A stretch of DNA of 64,000 nt, from NCBI GenBank assembly GCA_002733645.1, contig NVWL01000009.1, positions 1 through 64,000 on the forward strand, read 5' to 3'. The DNA comes from Oceanobacter sp. GTDB lineage: Bacteria; Pseudomonadota; Gammaproteobacteria; Pseudomonadales; Oceanobacteraceae. Shown piece after piece: positions 16,574 to 26,746 of the stretch (position 1 is the stretch's first letter; every line of letters begins with the position of its first letter). The notes beneath the pieces are model-generated. The model made no database searches, was not told the origin of the DNA, and worked only from the letters and a program-made list of their open reading frames with translations. Made by a program: the position numbers and the translations under genes.

Positions 16574-18856
16574 ATGCTCGATATACTGAGACGCATAGTA
16601 CAGGAGGTCAGCTCAGTCACCGAACTGAGTGAAGCTCTCAAAGTTGTGGTTGCCCGCATACGCGAGGCGATGCATACCGAGGTATGCTCAGTTTATCTGT
16701 ATGATCCAGACACCAAGCGCTATGTACTGATGGCGACCGAAGGTTTAAAGCAAGATGCCGTCGGTAAGGTTGGTCTTTCTAGTTCGGAAGGCCTTGTGGG
16801 TCTGGTGGGCAGTCGCGAAGAACCTCTCAACATTGATAACGCGCCAGAGCATCCTCGTTTTCAGTTTTTACCTGAAACCGGCGAAGACCCTTTCTTATCA
16901 TTTTTAGGCGTGCCCATTATTCACCATAAGCGTTTGCTGGGTGTAATGGTGGTGCAGCAGCGCGATAGTCGCCAGTTTGATTCTGGTGAAGAAGCCTTTT
17001 TAGTGACCATGTCGGCGCAGCTTGCTGGTGTGATTGCGCACGCAGAAGCCACCGGCAATATTCTCCATATTCCCAAAACCCCTAGTGAACCTAAAAAAAG
17101 CACGCGCTTTACTGGTGCCCCCGGCGCACCGGGTGTGGGTCTGGGAGTTGGTGTGGTTATTTCTCCCGCCGCAGATTTATCTGGCGTCTTAGACAAAGAA
17201 CCTGAGTCCATAGACGCTGAACTTGCCCGCTTTGAACAAGCGTTAGATGGCGCACGCGATGAAATCCGCATGCTTGGCGGTAAGTTAAAAGGCAAATTAC
17301 GCCCAGAAGAAATGGCCTTGTTCGATGTGTATCTTAATATGCTCGACGACAATGCCTTGGGCGCGGAAGTTAAAGCGGCCATTAATAAAGGCAATTGGGC
17401 CCAGGGTGCTTTGCGTGCGGTTGTGATGGAGTATGTGGGGCACTTCCAGATGATGGAAGATGTGTACCTGCGTGAACGCGCCACGGATATTCTGGATTTA
17501 GGTACGCGAATTCTGGCGCACCTTCAGGGTAATGAGGTGGAAAATGACACCGATGACTACCCCGAAAATACGATTCTAGTGAGCGAAGAGCTAACTCCGG
17601 CTATGCTCGGAGAAGTGCCGACCAGTAAGTTACGTGCGTTGGTGTCGGTGAAGGGCTCGTCCAACTCGCATGTCGCGATTCTTGCTCGCGCGATGGGGAT
17701 TCCTACCGTGATGGGCGCGGTTGATTTGCCCTATGCGCAGCTTGAAGGTAAAACGCTCATCGTCGATGGCTATCGCGGTTTGCTGTTCTCAAATCCGAAT
17801 GACGAGCTGAGCGAACAGTATCAGGCCATTTATGAAGAAGAACAGGCACTGGCGGAAGATCTTGAAGGCTTACTGCATCTACCTGCGCAAACGCTAGATG
17901 GTCACCGTATGCCGCTGTGGGTGAATACGGGCTTGATCACCGATGCACTGCGTAGCCTTGATCGTGGTGCTGAAGGGGTGGGTTTATACCGCACAGAAGT
18001 CCCGTTTATGATGAAGGACCGCTTCCCGTCAGAAAGCGAACAGCAAGAAATTTATCGCGAACAACTTGAGATGTTCAGTCCTAATCCTGTGACCATGAGA
18101 ACACTGGACATTGGGGGCGATAAGTCACTGACGTACTTCCCCATCAATGAAGCTAACCCTTTCTTAGGTTGGCGAGGCATTCGAGTGACGTTAGATCACC
18201 CGGAGATTTTCTTGGTGCAAGTCCGCGCCATGATGAAAGCCAGTGAAGGTCTGAATAACCTACGCATCATGCTTCCTATGATTAGTAATGTGTCGGAAGT
18301 GGATGCCGCATTGCACCTAATCTATCGCGCGCACGTTGAAACCTTAGAAGAAGGCTTTAAGGTCGAAATGCCAGAAGTCGGCGTTATGATCGAAGTCCCC
18401 GCGGCGGTGTATCAGATTCGTGACTTAGCGCAGCGAGTTGATTTTCTATCGGTCGGCAGTAACGACCTTACTCAGTATTTGTTGGCGGTAGATCGTAACA
18501 ACCCGCGTGTGGCGGATCTATATCAGGCCTTCCACCCTGCAGTGTTGCAAGCACTACAGCATATCGTGAAAGAAGCACACGCCGAAGGTAAGTCGGTCAG
18601 TGTGTGTGGTGAGTTGGCGGGCAATCCTATGGGAGCGGTGCTCTTGATGGCGATGGGATACGACTGCTTATCCATGAACGCTACTAATCTGCCGAAAGTT
18701 AAATCTATCATTCGTGGCATTAGCCGAGAGTGGGCAGATAACCTATTGAGCGAAGTCATTGGTATGGAAAGCGGCGACGTCATTGCTTCAACAATGCAAT
18801 TAATGCTTGAGAAAGCCGGTTTTGGCCGCATTATTGGCCCTAACGTTACCGGCTAA
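16574..18856 (+). CDS. ptsP: phosphoenolpyruvate-protein phosphotransferase PtsP (EI-Ntr)
   Basis: A 760-residue nitrogen-PTS enzyme I. An N-terminal GAF domain (about 1-165) senses small molecules, likely glutamine/2-oxoglutarate by analogy with E. coli. The phosphohistidine domain carries SSNSHVAILARAMGIPTVMG with His at about residue 366, and the C-terminal TIM barrel binds phosphoenolpyruvate (MRTLDIGGDKSL, FLGWRGIRVTL, VGSNDLTQYLLAVDRNN, SVCGELAG). It passes phosphate to NPr and EIIA-Ntr. It is 6 nt downstream of rppH, the conserved order. Confidence 0.95.
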   Translation: MLDILRRIVQEVSSVTELSEALKVVVARIREAMHTEVCSVYLYDPDTKRYVLMATEGLKQDAVGKVGLSSSEGLVGLVGSREEPLNIDNAPEHPRFQFLPETGEDPFLSFLGVPIIHHKRLLGVMVVQQRDSRQFDSGEEAFLVTMSAQLAGVIAHAEATGNILHIPKTPSEPKKSTRFTGAPGAPGVGLGVGVVISPAADLSGVLDKEPESIDAELARFEQALDGARDEIRMLGGKLKGKLRPEEMALFDVYLNMLDDNALGAEVKAAINKGNWAQGALRAVVMEYVGHFQMMEDVYLRERATDILDLGTRILAHLQGNEVENDTDDYPENTILVSEELTPAMLGEVPTSKLRALVSVKGSSNSHVAILARAMGIPTVMGAVDLPYAQLEGKTLIVDGYRGLLFSNPNDELSEQYQAIYEEEQALAEDLEGLLHLPAQTLDGHRMPLWVNTGLITDALRSLDRGAEGVGLYRTEVPFMMKDRFPSESEQQEIYREQLEMFSPNPVTMRTLDIGGDKSLTYFPINEANPFLGWRGIRVTLDHPEIFLVQVRAMMKASEGLNNLRIMLPMISNVSEVDAALHLIYRAHVETLEEGFKVEMPEVGVMIEVPAAVYQIRDLAQRVDFLSVGSNDLTQYLLAVDRNNPRVADLYQAFHPAVLQALQHIVKEAHAEGKSVSVCGELAGNPMGAVLLMAMGYDCLSMNATNLPKVKSIIRGISREWADNLLSEVIGMESGDVIASTMQLMLEKAGFGRIIGPNVTG

Positions 18857-19049
18857 TTGATCTCTTTTCCTCCCTCTTTTTATTAATCACGGGCTTCGGC
18901 TCTTCGTTGTTACCTTTTCCACATTTCTCAGTGTTGGGTGTTACTTATTGGGCTGCCATGTCACTGCGCGCCATTGTGTTACTGCTGCTGTATGGTCAAT
19001 CGTGTTTCCTATAGGCTTTTTGGAAAATAATAAAAAAAGAGATTTTTAT

Positions 19050-20624
19050 ATGCGCTCTCACAACCTTTCAGGTTTCATACAAGCGGTTACTAGAGCTGTT
19101 TTTCTGTCGGCAGTTATTGGGGGATCTTCCAGCTATGCGCTGATCCATGCTTCTGAAATTGACTCTGGTGATACGACTAATCCCATTGTGTCTACAACAT
19201 CGAAGTATGGTTTTGCTTTGAATCTGAAATCATCATCGATTCGCTCTAGTGGCTATATCGCCGAAGAATTTTTCTTTGAAGGGAATGCCAAGGCATATAC
19301 CAATACTTCTCCGTTAGAGGCTGATGGCCGCTGGAATGCGACCTCCGCTGATCTTGATACCTACTACAAATCTCGCTTTATCGTTCGTCGCCCTAAAAAC
19401 GTGGAAGACTTTAACGGTACCGTTGTTTTTGAATGGCAGAATGTGACGGGTGGGGTAGGTGTTGATCCTGGCTGGAGCTATGCAGCTGAAGAATATCTGC
19501 GTCAGGGCTATGTCTGGGTGGGTGTATCGGCGCAGTTTGAAGATGTAAAAGGGCTTAAGGGCATTAATGTATTCCGTTATTACGGCCTTGAGCATCCGGG
19601 AGACGCTTGGTCATATGATATTTACGCACAAGCGGCCTTAGGTGTGTTGCAACCTGCGGAACATGCTCCGAAGCCTCTTGGTGAATTAACGGAGCGAGTA
19701 GAGCGTGTGATCGCTCACGGCCAGTCGCAATCGGCGGCGCGTATTCTGACCTATTACAATGCCATTGCGCCGCTGAAAAATATCTTTGATGGCTTTTATA
19801 TTCACAGCATCGGCTTTGCTAGTGACCTTTCTCAGTCATGGGCGGGTGGCTTGTTTGAACGTATTGAGTTACCAGAGACTTCTCCAACGCCCCCTGATGT
19901 TGTCGCGCCTTTTCCTGCGCTTGTGCGTACTGATGTAAACAAGCCAGCGATGGTGGTTTTAGCGGAAGGGGATCTTCCACTGTTAGGGGCAGCTCAATCG
20001 TTTCACCAGCAGCCTGATAATGAGAATTTACGCATATGGGAGGTGGCGGGAGCATCTCATGCCGATCTTATTTTGTCTTACGGCATTCCCTTGTGTTCGT
20101 CTCCGGCGGCCAATAATGGTGGTTCACATCGGTTTGTCTTTCGCGCCGGTATGAGAGCGTTGACGCAATGGTTAGAAGACGGCACGGCACCCGCTATAGC
20201 CCCTCGTTTACAGCTGACTAGCTCAGAGGCTGTGACTGTTGTGGTTGATCCAGCCACAGGGATTGCTAAAGGCGGTATTCGTTTGCCTGAAGTGGCTGTG
20301 CCCGTGGCGACGAACTCAGGATTAAGACCAGAAGCTGCGGCGGGGTATCCGCCGAGTGAGGAATCTGGTTCTGACTTTATCTGTAATTTGTTTGGTGTGA
20401 CGGATGAGTGGAATAATGATCGCGACCGTTCTGACGGTGCGATTGATTCGGATGGTTCGCCTTATCCAGAGCCATCAGTGCGTGAATTATATGGTAACGC
20501 GCGTAATTACCGCGCTCTCTATTTGGAAGCTGCACTGGACAGTATCGATCAGGGGTTCCTTCTGGAGGAAGACCTCGAAGAAGTGATGGAACCGGCCCTC
20601 GATTACCGCTTTCCTTGGTGGTAA
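19050..20624 (+). CDS. exported alpha/beta hydrolase-domain protein (PF20091-like)
   Basis: A 524-residue secreted or periplasmic protein: signal peptide in residues about 1-38, then an alpha/beta hydrolase of the large esterase-like group. The nucleophile region is IAHGQSQSAARILTYYN (GQSQS), the conserved N-terminal block is FNGTVVFEWQNVTGGVG and a candidate His lies in VAGASHADL. Start at ATG 19050 is preferred since it opens with a normal signal peptide; the frame is open from 18948. Substrate unknown. The gene stands alone, convergent with ycbK. Confidence 0.75.
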   Translation: MRSHNLSGFIQAVTRAVFLSAVIGGSSSYALIHASEIDSGDTTNPIVSTTSKYGFALNLKSSSIRSSGYIAEEFFFEGNAKAYTNTSPLEADGRWNATSADLDTYYKSRFIVRRPKNVEDFNGTVVFEWQNVTGGVGVDPGWSYAAEEYLRQGYVWVGVSAQFEDVKGLKGINVFRYYGLEHPGDAWSYDIYAQAALGVLQPAEHAPKPLGELTERVERVIAHGQSQSAARILTYYNAIAPLKNIFDGFYIHSIGFASDLSQSWAGGLFERIELPETSPTPPDVVAPFPALVRTDVNKPAMVVLAEGDLPLLGAAQSFHQQPDNENLRIWEVAGASHADLILSYGIPLCSSPAANNGGSHRFVFRAGMRALTQWLEDGTAPAIAPRLQLTSSEAVTVVVDPATGIAKGGIRLPEVAVPVATNSGLRPEAAAGYPPSEESGSDFICNLFGVTDEWNNDRDRSDGAIDSDGSPYPEPSVRELYGNARNYRALYLEAALDSIDQGFLLEEDLEEVMEPALDYRFPWW

Positions 20625-20658
20625 ATCCAATGACGAGTAAATCCAATTGGTGATAAAC

Positions 20659-20696
20659 CAAAAAAGCCAGTCGATGCGCAATGCATTGACTGGCTT
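20659..20696 (-). terminator. intrinsic terminator of the ycbK transcript
   Basis: Inverted repeat AAGCCAGTC ... GACTGGCTT (20664-20696). On the minus strand the hairpin is followed directly by a run of T residues, so it ends the minus-strand transcript of the gene at 20739-21293; on the plus strand there is no T tract. Confidence 0.8.
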
Positions 20697-20738
20697 ATCG
20701 GTCGTGTTTAACCGCGTCATAGCTAGGTTTTGACTAAG

Positions 20739-21293
20739 TTACCCCTGCCAACGACGAACGCGTCCGCTATCAAGATGCACAAAACCACTGTTTGGATAGT
20801 ACCCAACACCGCCACTTTTTAGCTCTAAGGCCGCCTTGTGTAAATCTTTGTGCGACACATTGGGGATCGCCACATCAATGGCACGTCCTTGCATGTGCAA
20901 GCTTCGCTTAGCGACACCATTAGAGCCATTGCGCAATTTTGCATTGGTTTTAGGGGAGCGATAACCTGAGATAATGTTCATTGCTTTGTTAGGAGACAGG
21001 CGAGTTTGTAACTCGTAAAGGTCATGAAATAGCTGTCGATCCATTGCCATAACATCATTGGCGCGGAAATCTCGCAAGAGCATATCGAGCATTTCAATTT
21101 CAGAATCTACAAATTGCCCTTGCGACCAAAACGTACTCTTAACGCTTTCACCCGTGTGAATATTGTATAGGTGTAGGCTTCGGTCCTCACCGATCAGGGG
21201 GAGGTCACCTGCATGTGCACTGGTACTGAATCCAGTCAACCCTGCAGCAGTAACCGCCCCCAGCTGTTGCAGAAAATTGCGACGATCCAGCAT
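20739..21293 (-). CDS. ycbK: YcbK family (DUF882) Tat-exported murein-endopeptidase-like protein
   Basis: A 184-residue protein of the YcbK/MepK family, metallopeptidase fold M15-like, which cuts 3-3 peptide crosslinks in E. coli. A twin-arginine signal (MLDRRNFLQQLGAV ... AHA) directs folded export. Catalytic motifs are ISGYRSPKTNAKLR, SLHMQGRAIDV with metal-binding His and Asp, and GFVHLDSGRVR. ATG 21293 is taken as start because the Tat motif then lies at the extreme N-terminus; the frame runs on to 21368. It follows the L,D-transpeptidase gene, the same pairing as E. coli ycbB-ycbK. Confidence 0.9.
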   Translation of the reverse strand: MLDRRNFLQQLGAVTAAGLTGFSTSAHAGDLPLIGEDRSLHLYNIHTGESVKSTFWSQGQFVDSEIEMLDMLLRDFRANDVMAMDRQLFHDLYELQTRLSPNKAMNIISGYRSPKTNAKLRNGSNGVAKRSLHMQGRAIDVAIPNVSHKDLHKAALELKSGGVGYYPNSGFVHLDSGRVRRWQG

Positions 21294-21471
21294 TAAAAAG
21301 ACTCCCGTTACACACCAGTTACATAGTCGAGTCAGTATGCCAAAACTTCGCCAAGAAAAAGCGGACACAGTTCATTAGTAAGTCTTATTCGACAGGAGAG
21401 GCAGGTCGGGATTCAAAGAAATAACATTTTTTCATGATGTGTGGCGAGAGTTGAGTGATTTCTCGCTGAGT

Positions 21472-23259
21472 TTATAGGCTGGCTTGGGCAGCCGCTCCTG
21501 CAATTAGATCTCGATGGTATACGTCATCACGAATTTGCAGCTTACCGCTCTCATCAACCCACGTGGTCCAATACATTAGGTGAACTGGAAGCGGATTTTT
21601 GAGACGAATACGGCTGGTGCGATTATGGTCAATTGCTTGATCTATTTGCCCTCGATGCCAACCGTCCTGCCCTTTAAGTAACATCTCCGCTAGTAAACGA
21701 GGCTTCTCAACACGGACACAGCCCGAGCTTAGCGCGCGTTTGTCTAAATCAAATAATTGAGGCTGGGAAGTATCATGCAGATAGATACTCTGGTCGTTTG
21801 GAAATAAGAACTTCACGGTGCCAAGTGCGTTTAATTTTCCCGGGCGTTGCACAAACGTATAAGGAAGATGTCTTGAGCTATAACGTTTCCAATTAATGCC
21901 TTCGGCTGATACATGCACTGGTGCACCGTTCTTCCATGTCAGTACATCAAACCCTTTTTGGTTTAAGTAATCTGGATTACGTTTTAACTTCGGCAGTAGG
22001 TAAGAGCTTGCGATACGCGGTGGCACTGTCCACGTCGGTGCAATTTCAATAATACGGACGATGTCTGTCATGACAGGTGTACGACGTTTTAGGTTGCCAA
22101 TAATAACTTTCATTTCGAGTTCTGCTTTCCCGCCCTTCACGAGTTGCATACTGAAGTCCGCCATATTGACCATGATATGACGTTCGCCCAGATCAGAAGG
22201 AAGATGACGCCAGCGTTTCATGTTGAGAGCGATGCGTTGCGCTGTCTGATACGGCGGAATGTTTAGGTGTTGCATGGTTTTTTCGTTAAGCGCACCGGTG
22301 GTTTCTAATTTATTTCGCGCTTGAAAGCTTTTTACTGCATCGCGTAATGGGCCATCAAATAAGAACTTAGCTTCGTTTAAATCGACCTTGGTATTTTTGG
22401 CTGGCCACTCATTTGCGGGTTGGTTGTTACTTTTATTATCGCCGATAAGCCAAGCCAGCGCCCCTGCGGGTAAATCACCGGTTTGATCAAGGAGCCAGCG
22501 TAAGTAAGGTACATCGCGGTGGCGGTCTCCGGCTTTGAGGGTGAGGTCATGAGGTAGCGCGGCCCAACGGCTACTGCGATCTAGATTACGATAACGTTCC
22601 AGCTCTACTCGCAGCGCCCGGTAGCCTGTGTGTTGTGGTGAGAGGCTATTGATAAGGTCGGGCAAGCGGTTTTGGCGCAGGGCTTCATGGAGCAGCTCAA
22701 TGACTTGCTCATCATTGATTCTTTGACTGCCAGTAGCGACGACTTTTTTCATCGTCGGGTGATCCGCTTCACCAGTATCAGGCAGAAGTTCGTTATTCAG
22801 TGCCTGCTGCGCATAGGTAATAAATGCATCAGACAGGAGTACTTCGATGGCCGTGGCTTGCTCGGGGATATTGCTCAAACGCAACATTTCTCGCTCAAGA
22901 GTTTCTAATGAGTAGCCGTACTGACGCCAATCATCCACGGCGGTTTCGCGTAGCAATTGCAGCAGCTCTAAGGCCTCAGGGCGTAATTGATAGCTATCTA
23001 GCCAAATCGGTTGGTAATCTCGTTTTAGATAAAAAGGTTCTAAATTCCGAATATGGCGTAAGCGAACTTCACCGGCAACATGGCGCGCGCCTTCGATCAG
23101 CCAATGCTCCATATGCTTCTGAGCAACACTGGGCGGCATAAAGGGGCGGGTATAAATGCTCGCACCGAGTGCGGCAAACAGCAGCAACGCGCATACGCTA
23201 CCAATGATAATTGGCATGTGATGTGGGCGGGCGGAGGTGCGTTTGATTGCTCGTGTCAT
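21472..23259 (-). CDS. ldtD: L,D-transpeptidase (LdtD/YcbB type)
   Basis: A 595-residue periplasmic L,D-transpeptidase forming 3-3 crosslinks in peptidoglycan. There is an N-terminal signal anchor (residues about 16-36), a scaffold domain, a peptidoglycan-binding domain (DAVKSFQARNKLETTGALNEKT) and a YkuD catalytic domain with the nucleophile in SSGCVRV (Cys about 514) and an upstream His in IYLHDTSQ. The length matches YcbB. Together with YcbK downstream, which hydrolyses the same bond type, it forms a make-and-break pair. Confidence 0.93.
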   Translation of the reverse strand: MTRAIKRTSARPHHMPIIIGSVCALLLFAALGASIYTRPFMPPSVAQKHMEHWLIEGARHVAGEVRLRHIRNLEPFYLKRDYQPIWLDSYQLRPEALELLQLLRETAVDDWRQYGYSLETLEREMLRLSNIPEQATAIEVLLSDAFITYAQQALNNELLPDTGEADHPTMKKVVATGSQRINDEQVIELLHEALRQNRLPDLINSLSPQHTGYRALRVELERYRNLDRSSRWAALPHDLTLKAGDRHRDVPYLRWLLDQTGDLPAGALAWLIGDNKSNNQPANEWPAKNTKVDLNEAKFLFDGPLRDAVKSFQARNKLETTGALNEKTMQHLNIPPYQTAQRIALNMKRWRHLPSDLGERHIMVNMADFSMQLVKGGKAELEMKVIIGNLKRRTPVMTDIVRIIEIAPTWTVPPRIASSYLLPKLKRNPDYLNQKGFDVLTWKNGAPVHVSAEGINWKRYSSRHLPYTFVQRPGKLNALGTVKFLFPNDQSIYLHDTSQPQLFDLDKRALSSGCVRVEKPRLLAEMLLKGQDGWHRGQIDQAIDHNRTSRIRLKNPLPVHLMYWTTWVDESGKLQIRDDVYHRDLIAGAAAQASL

Positions 23260-23332
23260 ACATTGAGTATGGACGGCGATTTTAAGAGTGAGAGGCTGGT
23301 CACGTTTTTGTTTGTAACCAACCCTAGGCTGG

Positions 23333-24109
23333 CTACCTGTCTTTCAAGACTATGTTGTAACTTCTATTTTTGGTGGCCTTACCGGATTCATTCCAGGTGA
23401 TTTCTTGTATATCGAGTTCTGCACCATTTGTGACCAATCCTGTACTGCATCGAGTGCCGTATCCGGGGGTGAGAATAAACTGTGCGGATAAAAGACGCTC
23501 CCACATTAAAGGGACGCCAGTAGTAGGTAGCTGATTGTCGGGCCATGGTTCACGTCGATTTAAAGTATTGGCCAGTCTTTCAGGGGTTGGATGTGTTAGC
23601 GCATTGAGCTGCTCTAGAGCCAGTTCTGCTTTAGGCCATGGGCTGTTTAAATTCGCATTGCTAAGGCTGTAGCGTCCGGCGAGTAGGCGCTGATGGTGTA
23701 CGCTAGGGGGAGTGTCCTGATTGTATTTATGGTTGGTGACGTACCAAAGCTCATTGGGTGTGCCAATGAGTAGGTTAAAGGGGGCGTACTCTTCCGCCGC
23801 TAGCGCATTTAACCAATTGGCCGGTGTCGAATTGCTGTTGAGGTAGTTAAGCACCAGCTCACCGCGAGATCTTGGATTCTCAGGGCCAACCCCTAGCGCG
23901 CGCACGTTGGTGAGAGCGGCCCAATGGCCTGATTCTGTCACGCCGAGCCAGGTGCCACCTTGCTCTAAATCTTTACCTGCGTAGAGGGTTGGAGCGTCAG
24001 GCCATGGAGCCAGAGCTTGTGTTGGGCGTTTATAGAATTCATCGCGGTTGGCACTTAAAGTCAGCCAGTGGCGGGTGCCGGGCTGCCAGTCAAATACGAT
24101 TAGGCACAT
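23333..24109 (-). CDS. NRDE family protein (TANGO2-like)
   Basis: A 258-residue protein of the NRDE/TANGO2 family, named for the motif visible here as ANRDEFY. Other family blocks are MCLIVFDWQPG at the start, GGTWLGVTESGHWAALTNVR and SRGELV. The mature N-terminus begins with Cys2, as in Ntn-type hydrolases. Function is uncertain; heme trafficking has been proposed for eukaryotic relatives. It is divergent from the TauE gene. Confidence 0.9.
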   Translation of the reverse strand: MCLIVFDWQPGTRHWLTLSANRDEFYKRPTQALAPWPDAPTLYAGKDLEQGGTWLGVTESGHWAALTNVRALGVGPENPRSRGELVLNYLNSNSTPANWLNALAAEEYAPFNLLIGTPNELWYVTNHKYNQDTPPSVHHQRLLAGRYSLSNANLNSPWPKAELALEQLNALTHPTPERLANTLNRREPWPDNQLPTTGVPLMWERLLSAQFILTPGYGTRCSTGLVTNGAELDIQEITWNESGKATKNRSYNIVLKDR

Positions 24110-24208
24110 AGGTCTACTTTGCTAAGTGAACGGGTGGGAATGTGCTTTGAGTTTACATGATCATCCGATCCTTCATAATGCCCTGCACTTTTATACTTGG
24201 TTGGCGTA

Positions 24209-24994
24209 ATGACATTTTTGCTCTATTTGCTGGTGGGCGCGATAGCCGGTTTGCTGGCCGGGTTATTTGGCATTGGCGGCGGTATGGTGATTGTTCCTGT
24301 ACTCATTTTTAGTTTTGCCGCGCAAGGCGTATCTGCGGACGTTCTAACGCATATGGCCGTGGCGACGTCGTTGACGACCATCGTATTCACTTCGATCAGT
24401 TCAGTACGGGAGCATCATCGTAATGGTGCGATTGATTGGCCGATGGTGAGTAATATGGCCTTAGGTATTGTCGTAGGCACTGGCGTCGGCGTTGCCTTTA
24501 TCACCTCGGTTCCGGGGCCTATATTGCAAAGTATTATTGGTGTCTTTGCACTGTTGTTATCGGCGAAGATGTTTTTTGCTTGGGAGCCATCAGGCTCTGG
24601 TGTGCGCCCCGGGCGTGTGGGGTTAGTGTCTGCTGGTGGCGTGATTGGCTTTGGCTCGTCTTGGTTTGGGATTGGGGGTGGTACGTTTACTGTCCCTTAT
24701 TTGACATGGATGCGTTTTAATATGCGTCAGGCGGTGGCGACATCAGCGGCGTGTGGTATCCCCATCGCCTTAACGGGTGCGGTATCGAATATGGCGGCAG
24801 CGTGGGATAATCCACTGCTACCAGAATGGAGCACAGGCTTTGTGTATTGGCCTGCGGTGATCGGGATTGCACTGACCAGTATGCCCATGGCAAAGGTCGG
24901 TGCGCGTTTGGCGCATCGCTTAAATGCAGGCCTGCTAAAAAAGCTATTTGCTGTGTTACTCTGCGTCGTCGGAATTCGTTTTTTATTTTTTTGA
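24209..24994 (+). CDS. TauE/SafE family sulfite-exporter-like permease
   Basis: A 261-residue inner-membrane protein with about eight transmembrane helices and the duplicated family motif: LAGLFGIGGGMVIVPVL near the N-terminus and SSWFGIGGGTFTVPYL in the second half. The family moves organosulfur or sulfite anions, but specificity cannot be read off. ATG 24209 is the likely start. It lies 51 nt upstream of lgt, as in Pseudomonas. Confidence 0.9.
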   Translation: MTFLLYLLVGAIAGLLAGLFGIGGGMVIVPVLIFSFAAQGVSADVLTHMAVATSLTTIVFTSISSVREHHRNGAIDWPMVSNMALGIVVGTGVGVAFITSVPGPILQSIIGVFALLLSAKMFFAWEPSGSGVRPGRVGLVSAGGVIGFGSSWFGIGGGTFTVPYLTWMRFNMRQAVATSAACGIPIALTGAVSNMAAAWDNPLLPEWSTGFVYWPAVIGIALTSMPMAKVGARLAHRLNAGLLKKLFAVLLCVVGIRFLFF

Positions 24995-25045
24995 ACACAA
25001 GTTTCACGACAACTTTAACTACCACTTATTTGTCAGGGATGTTGC

Positions 25046-25846
25046 ATGCTGACCTATCCAGAAATTAATCCCATCGCGTTTGAACTGGGGCCGCTTAAAG
25101 TGCATTGGTATGGAATAATGTACTTACTGGCGTTTGGTTCGGCCTACCTGCTGGCGACGTGGCGGGCGAAGCAGTCGACCAATAACTGGACGGCGCAACA
25201 AGTATCTGACCTTATCTTTTACGGCGCGATGGGGGTTGTTCTCGGTGGTCGTTTTGGCTACGTCTTCTTTTATAACTTCCCGCAGTTTCTGGAAGATCCG
25301 TTGTGGTTATTTCGTGTGTGGGAAGGTGGTATGTCTTTCCATGGTGGCTTGCTCGGTGTGCTTGTCGCGATTGCTATCTTTTGTAAACTACATAAACGCA
25401 ACTTCTTTGATGTCGCTGATTTTGGTGCGCCCTTTGTGCCGCTAGGCTTGATGTTTGGTCGTTTAGGTAACTTCATTGGTGGTGAACTTTGGGGGCGTGT
25501 TGCCGACCCGGCGTCTGTGCCTTGGGCCATGATATTCCCACGTGCTGGAGATTTAGCTCGCCATCCTTCTCAGTTATATCAAGCCGCACTGGAAGGCTTC
25601 TTGTTGTTTGTTATTCTTTGGTTCTATTCATCCAGACCTCGCCCTCAGAAAGCCGTCAGCGCGATGTTCTTGATGGGATACGGTATTTTCCGAACCGCTG
25701 CTGAGTTTTTCCGCGAGCCAGATGCACACATTGGTTTCGATTTATTTGGTTGGATGAGTCGTGGGCAGATGCTCAGTATTCCTATGATTATTGCTGGATT
25801 GGTCTTGTTGATTTGGGCTTATCGCAGCGGAGAGAAGAAAGTATGA
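25046..25846 (+). CDS. lgt: prolipoprotein diacylglyceryl transferase
   Basis: A 266-residue inner-membrane enzyme that attaches diacylglycerol to the lipobox cysteine of prolipoproteins. Seven hydrophobic helices are visible with the signatures [22 protein letters not shown], the Lgt motif [15 protein letters not shown] and [12 protein letters not shown]. Typical length. Its stop overlaps the thyA start (ATGA at 25843-25846), so the two are translationally coupled, a conserved arrangement in proteobacteria. Confidence 0.96.
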   Translation: MLTYPEINPIAFELGPLKVHWYGIMYLLAFGSAYLLATWRAKQSTNNWTAQQVSDLIFYGAMGVVLGGRFGYVFFYNFPQFLEDPLWLFRVWEGGMSFHGGLLGVLVAIAIFCKLHKRNFFDVADFGAPFVPLGLMFGRLGNFIGGELWGRVADPASVPWAMIFPRAGDLARHPSQLYQAALEGFLLFVILWFYSSRPRPQKAVSAMFLMGYGIFRTAAEFFREPDAHIGFDLFGWMSRGQMLSIPMIIAGLVLLIWAYRSGEKKV

Positions 25847-26637
25847 AACAGTACCTTGAATTAATGCGCCATACGCGTGAAAACGGTGTATTTAAAGAAG
25901 ATCGCACAGGAACAGGTACCTACAGCTGCTTTGGTTACCAGATGCGTTTTGACCTGAGCGAGGGCTTCCCGTTGGTCACTACCAAGAAGCTGCATTTGCG
26001 CTCGATTATTCATGAGCTGCTGTGGTTTTTAAGTGGTGAGACTAACATTCGTTACTTAAAAGAAAACGGCGTTTCAATTTGGGACGAGTGGGCCGATGAC
26101 GAAGGCAACCTAGGCCCGGTGTATGGGTCGCAATGGCGCAGTTGGCCAGCGGCCGATGGCCGTCATATTGACCAAATAACGCAGCTGGTTGAACAGATCA
26201 AAAGTAACCCTGATTCACGTCGCTTAATCGTCAGCGCGTGGAATGTGGGCGAAATAGACAATATGGCTTTGCCACCGTGCCACGCTTTTTTCCAGTTTTA
26301 TGTGGCCGATGGCAAGTTGTCTTGTCAGCTGTATCAGCGCAGCGCGGATATCTTTCTAGGCGTACCATTTAATATCGCCAGTTACGCTTTGCTTGTGCAT
26401 ATGATGGCGCAACAGTGTGATCTGGAAGTTGGGGACTTCGTCTGGACTGGCGGTGACGTTCACCTTTACGCCAATCACCTAGAGCAAACAGATTTACAGC
26501 TTGGCCGCGCCCCGATGGCGTTGCCAAAGCTGGTGATTAAGCGTAAGCCCGAGAGCATCTTCGAGTACACCTTCGATGATTTTGAAATCGAAGGGTATGA
26601 GCATCACGCACATATTAAAGCGCCTGTAGCAATCTAA
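25843..26637 (+). CDS. thyA: thymidylate synthase
   Basis: A 264-residue folate-dependent thymidylate synthase, exactly the E. coli length. The catalytic Cys is residue 146 in [13 protein letters not shown]; other motifs are [38 protein letters not shown] and the dUMP-binding GDVHLYANH. The ATG at 25843 overlaps the lgt stop; the longer upstream frame is inside lgt. It makes dTMP and dihydrofolate, which the folA product further downstream recycles. Confidence 0.97.
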   Translation: MKQYLELMRHTRENGVFKEDRTGTGTYSCFGYQMRFDLSEGFPLVTTKKLHLRSIIHELLWFLSGETNIRYLKENGVSIWDEWADDEGNLGPVYGSQWRSWPAADGRHIDQITQLVEQIKSNPDSRRLIVSAWNVGEIDNMALPPCHAFFQFYVADGKLSCQLYQRSADIFLGVPFNIASYALLVHMMAQQCDLEVGDFVWTGGDVHLYANHLEQTDLQLGRAPMALPKLVIKRKPESIFEYTFDDFEIEGYEHHAHIKAPVAI

Positions 26638-26746
26638 TTCGCCGACGGTGCTAGCGTCAAATTAAGCGCCTGACTTTCCTACTTTTGGCCTGAAGAAATA
26701 AGCCAATCTCCTACACTCAAGTGAGTACCCTGGAGATGAAAGTCAG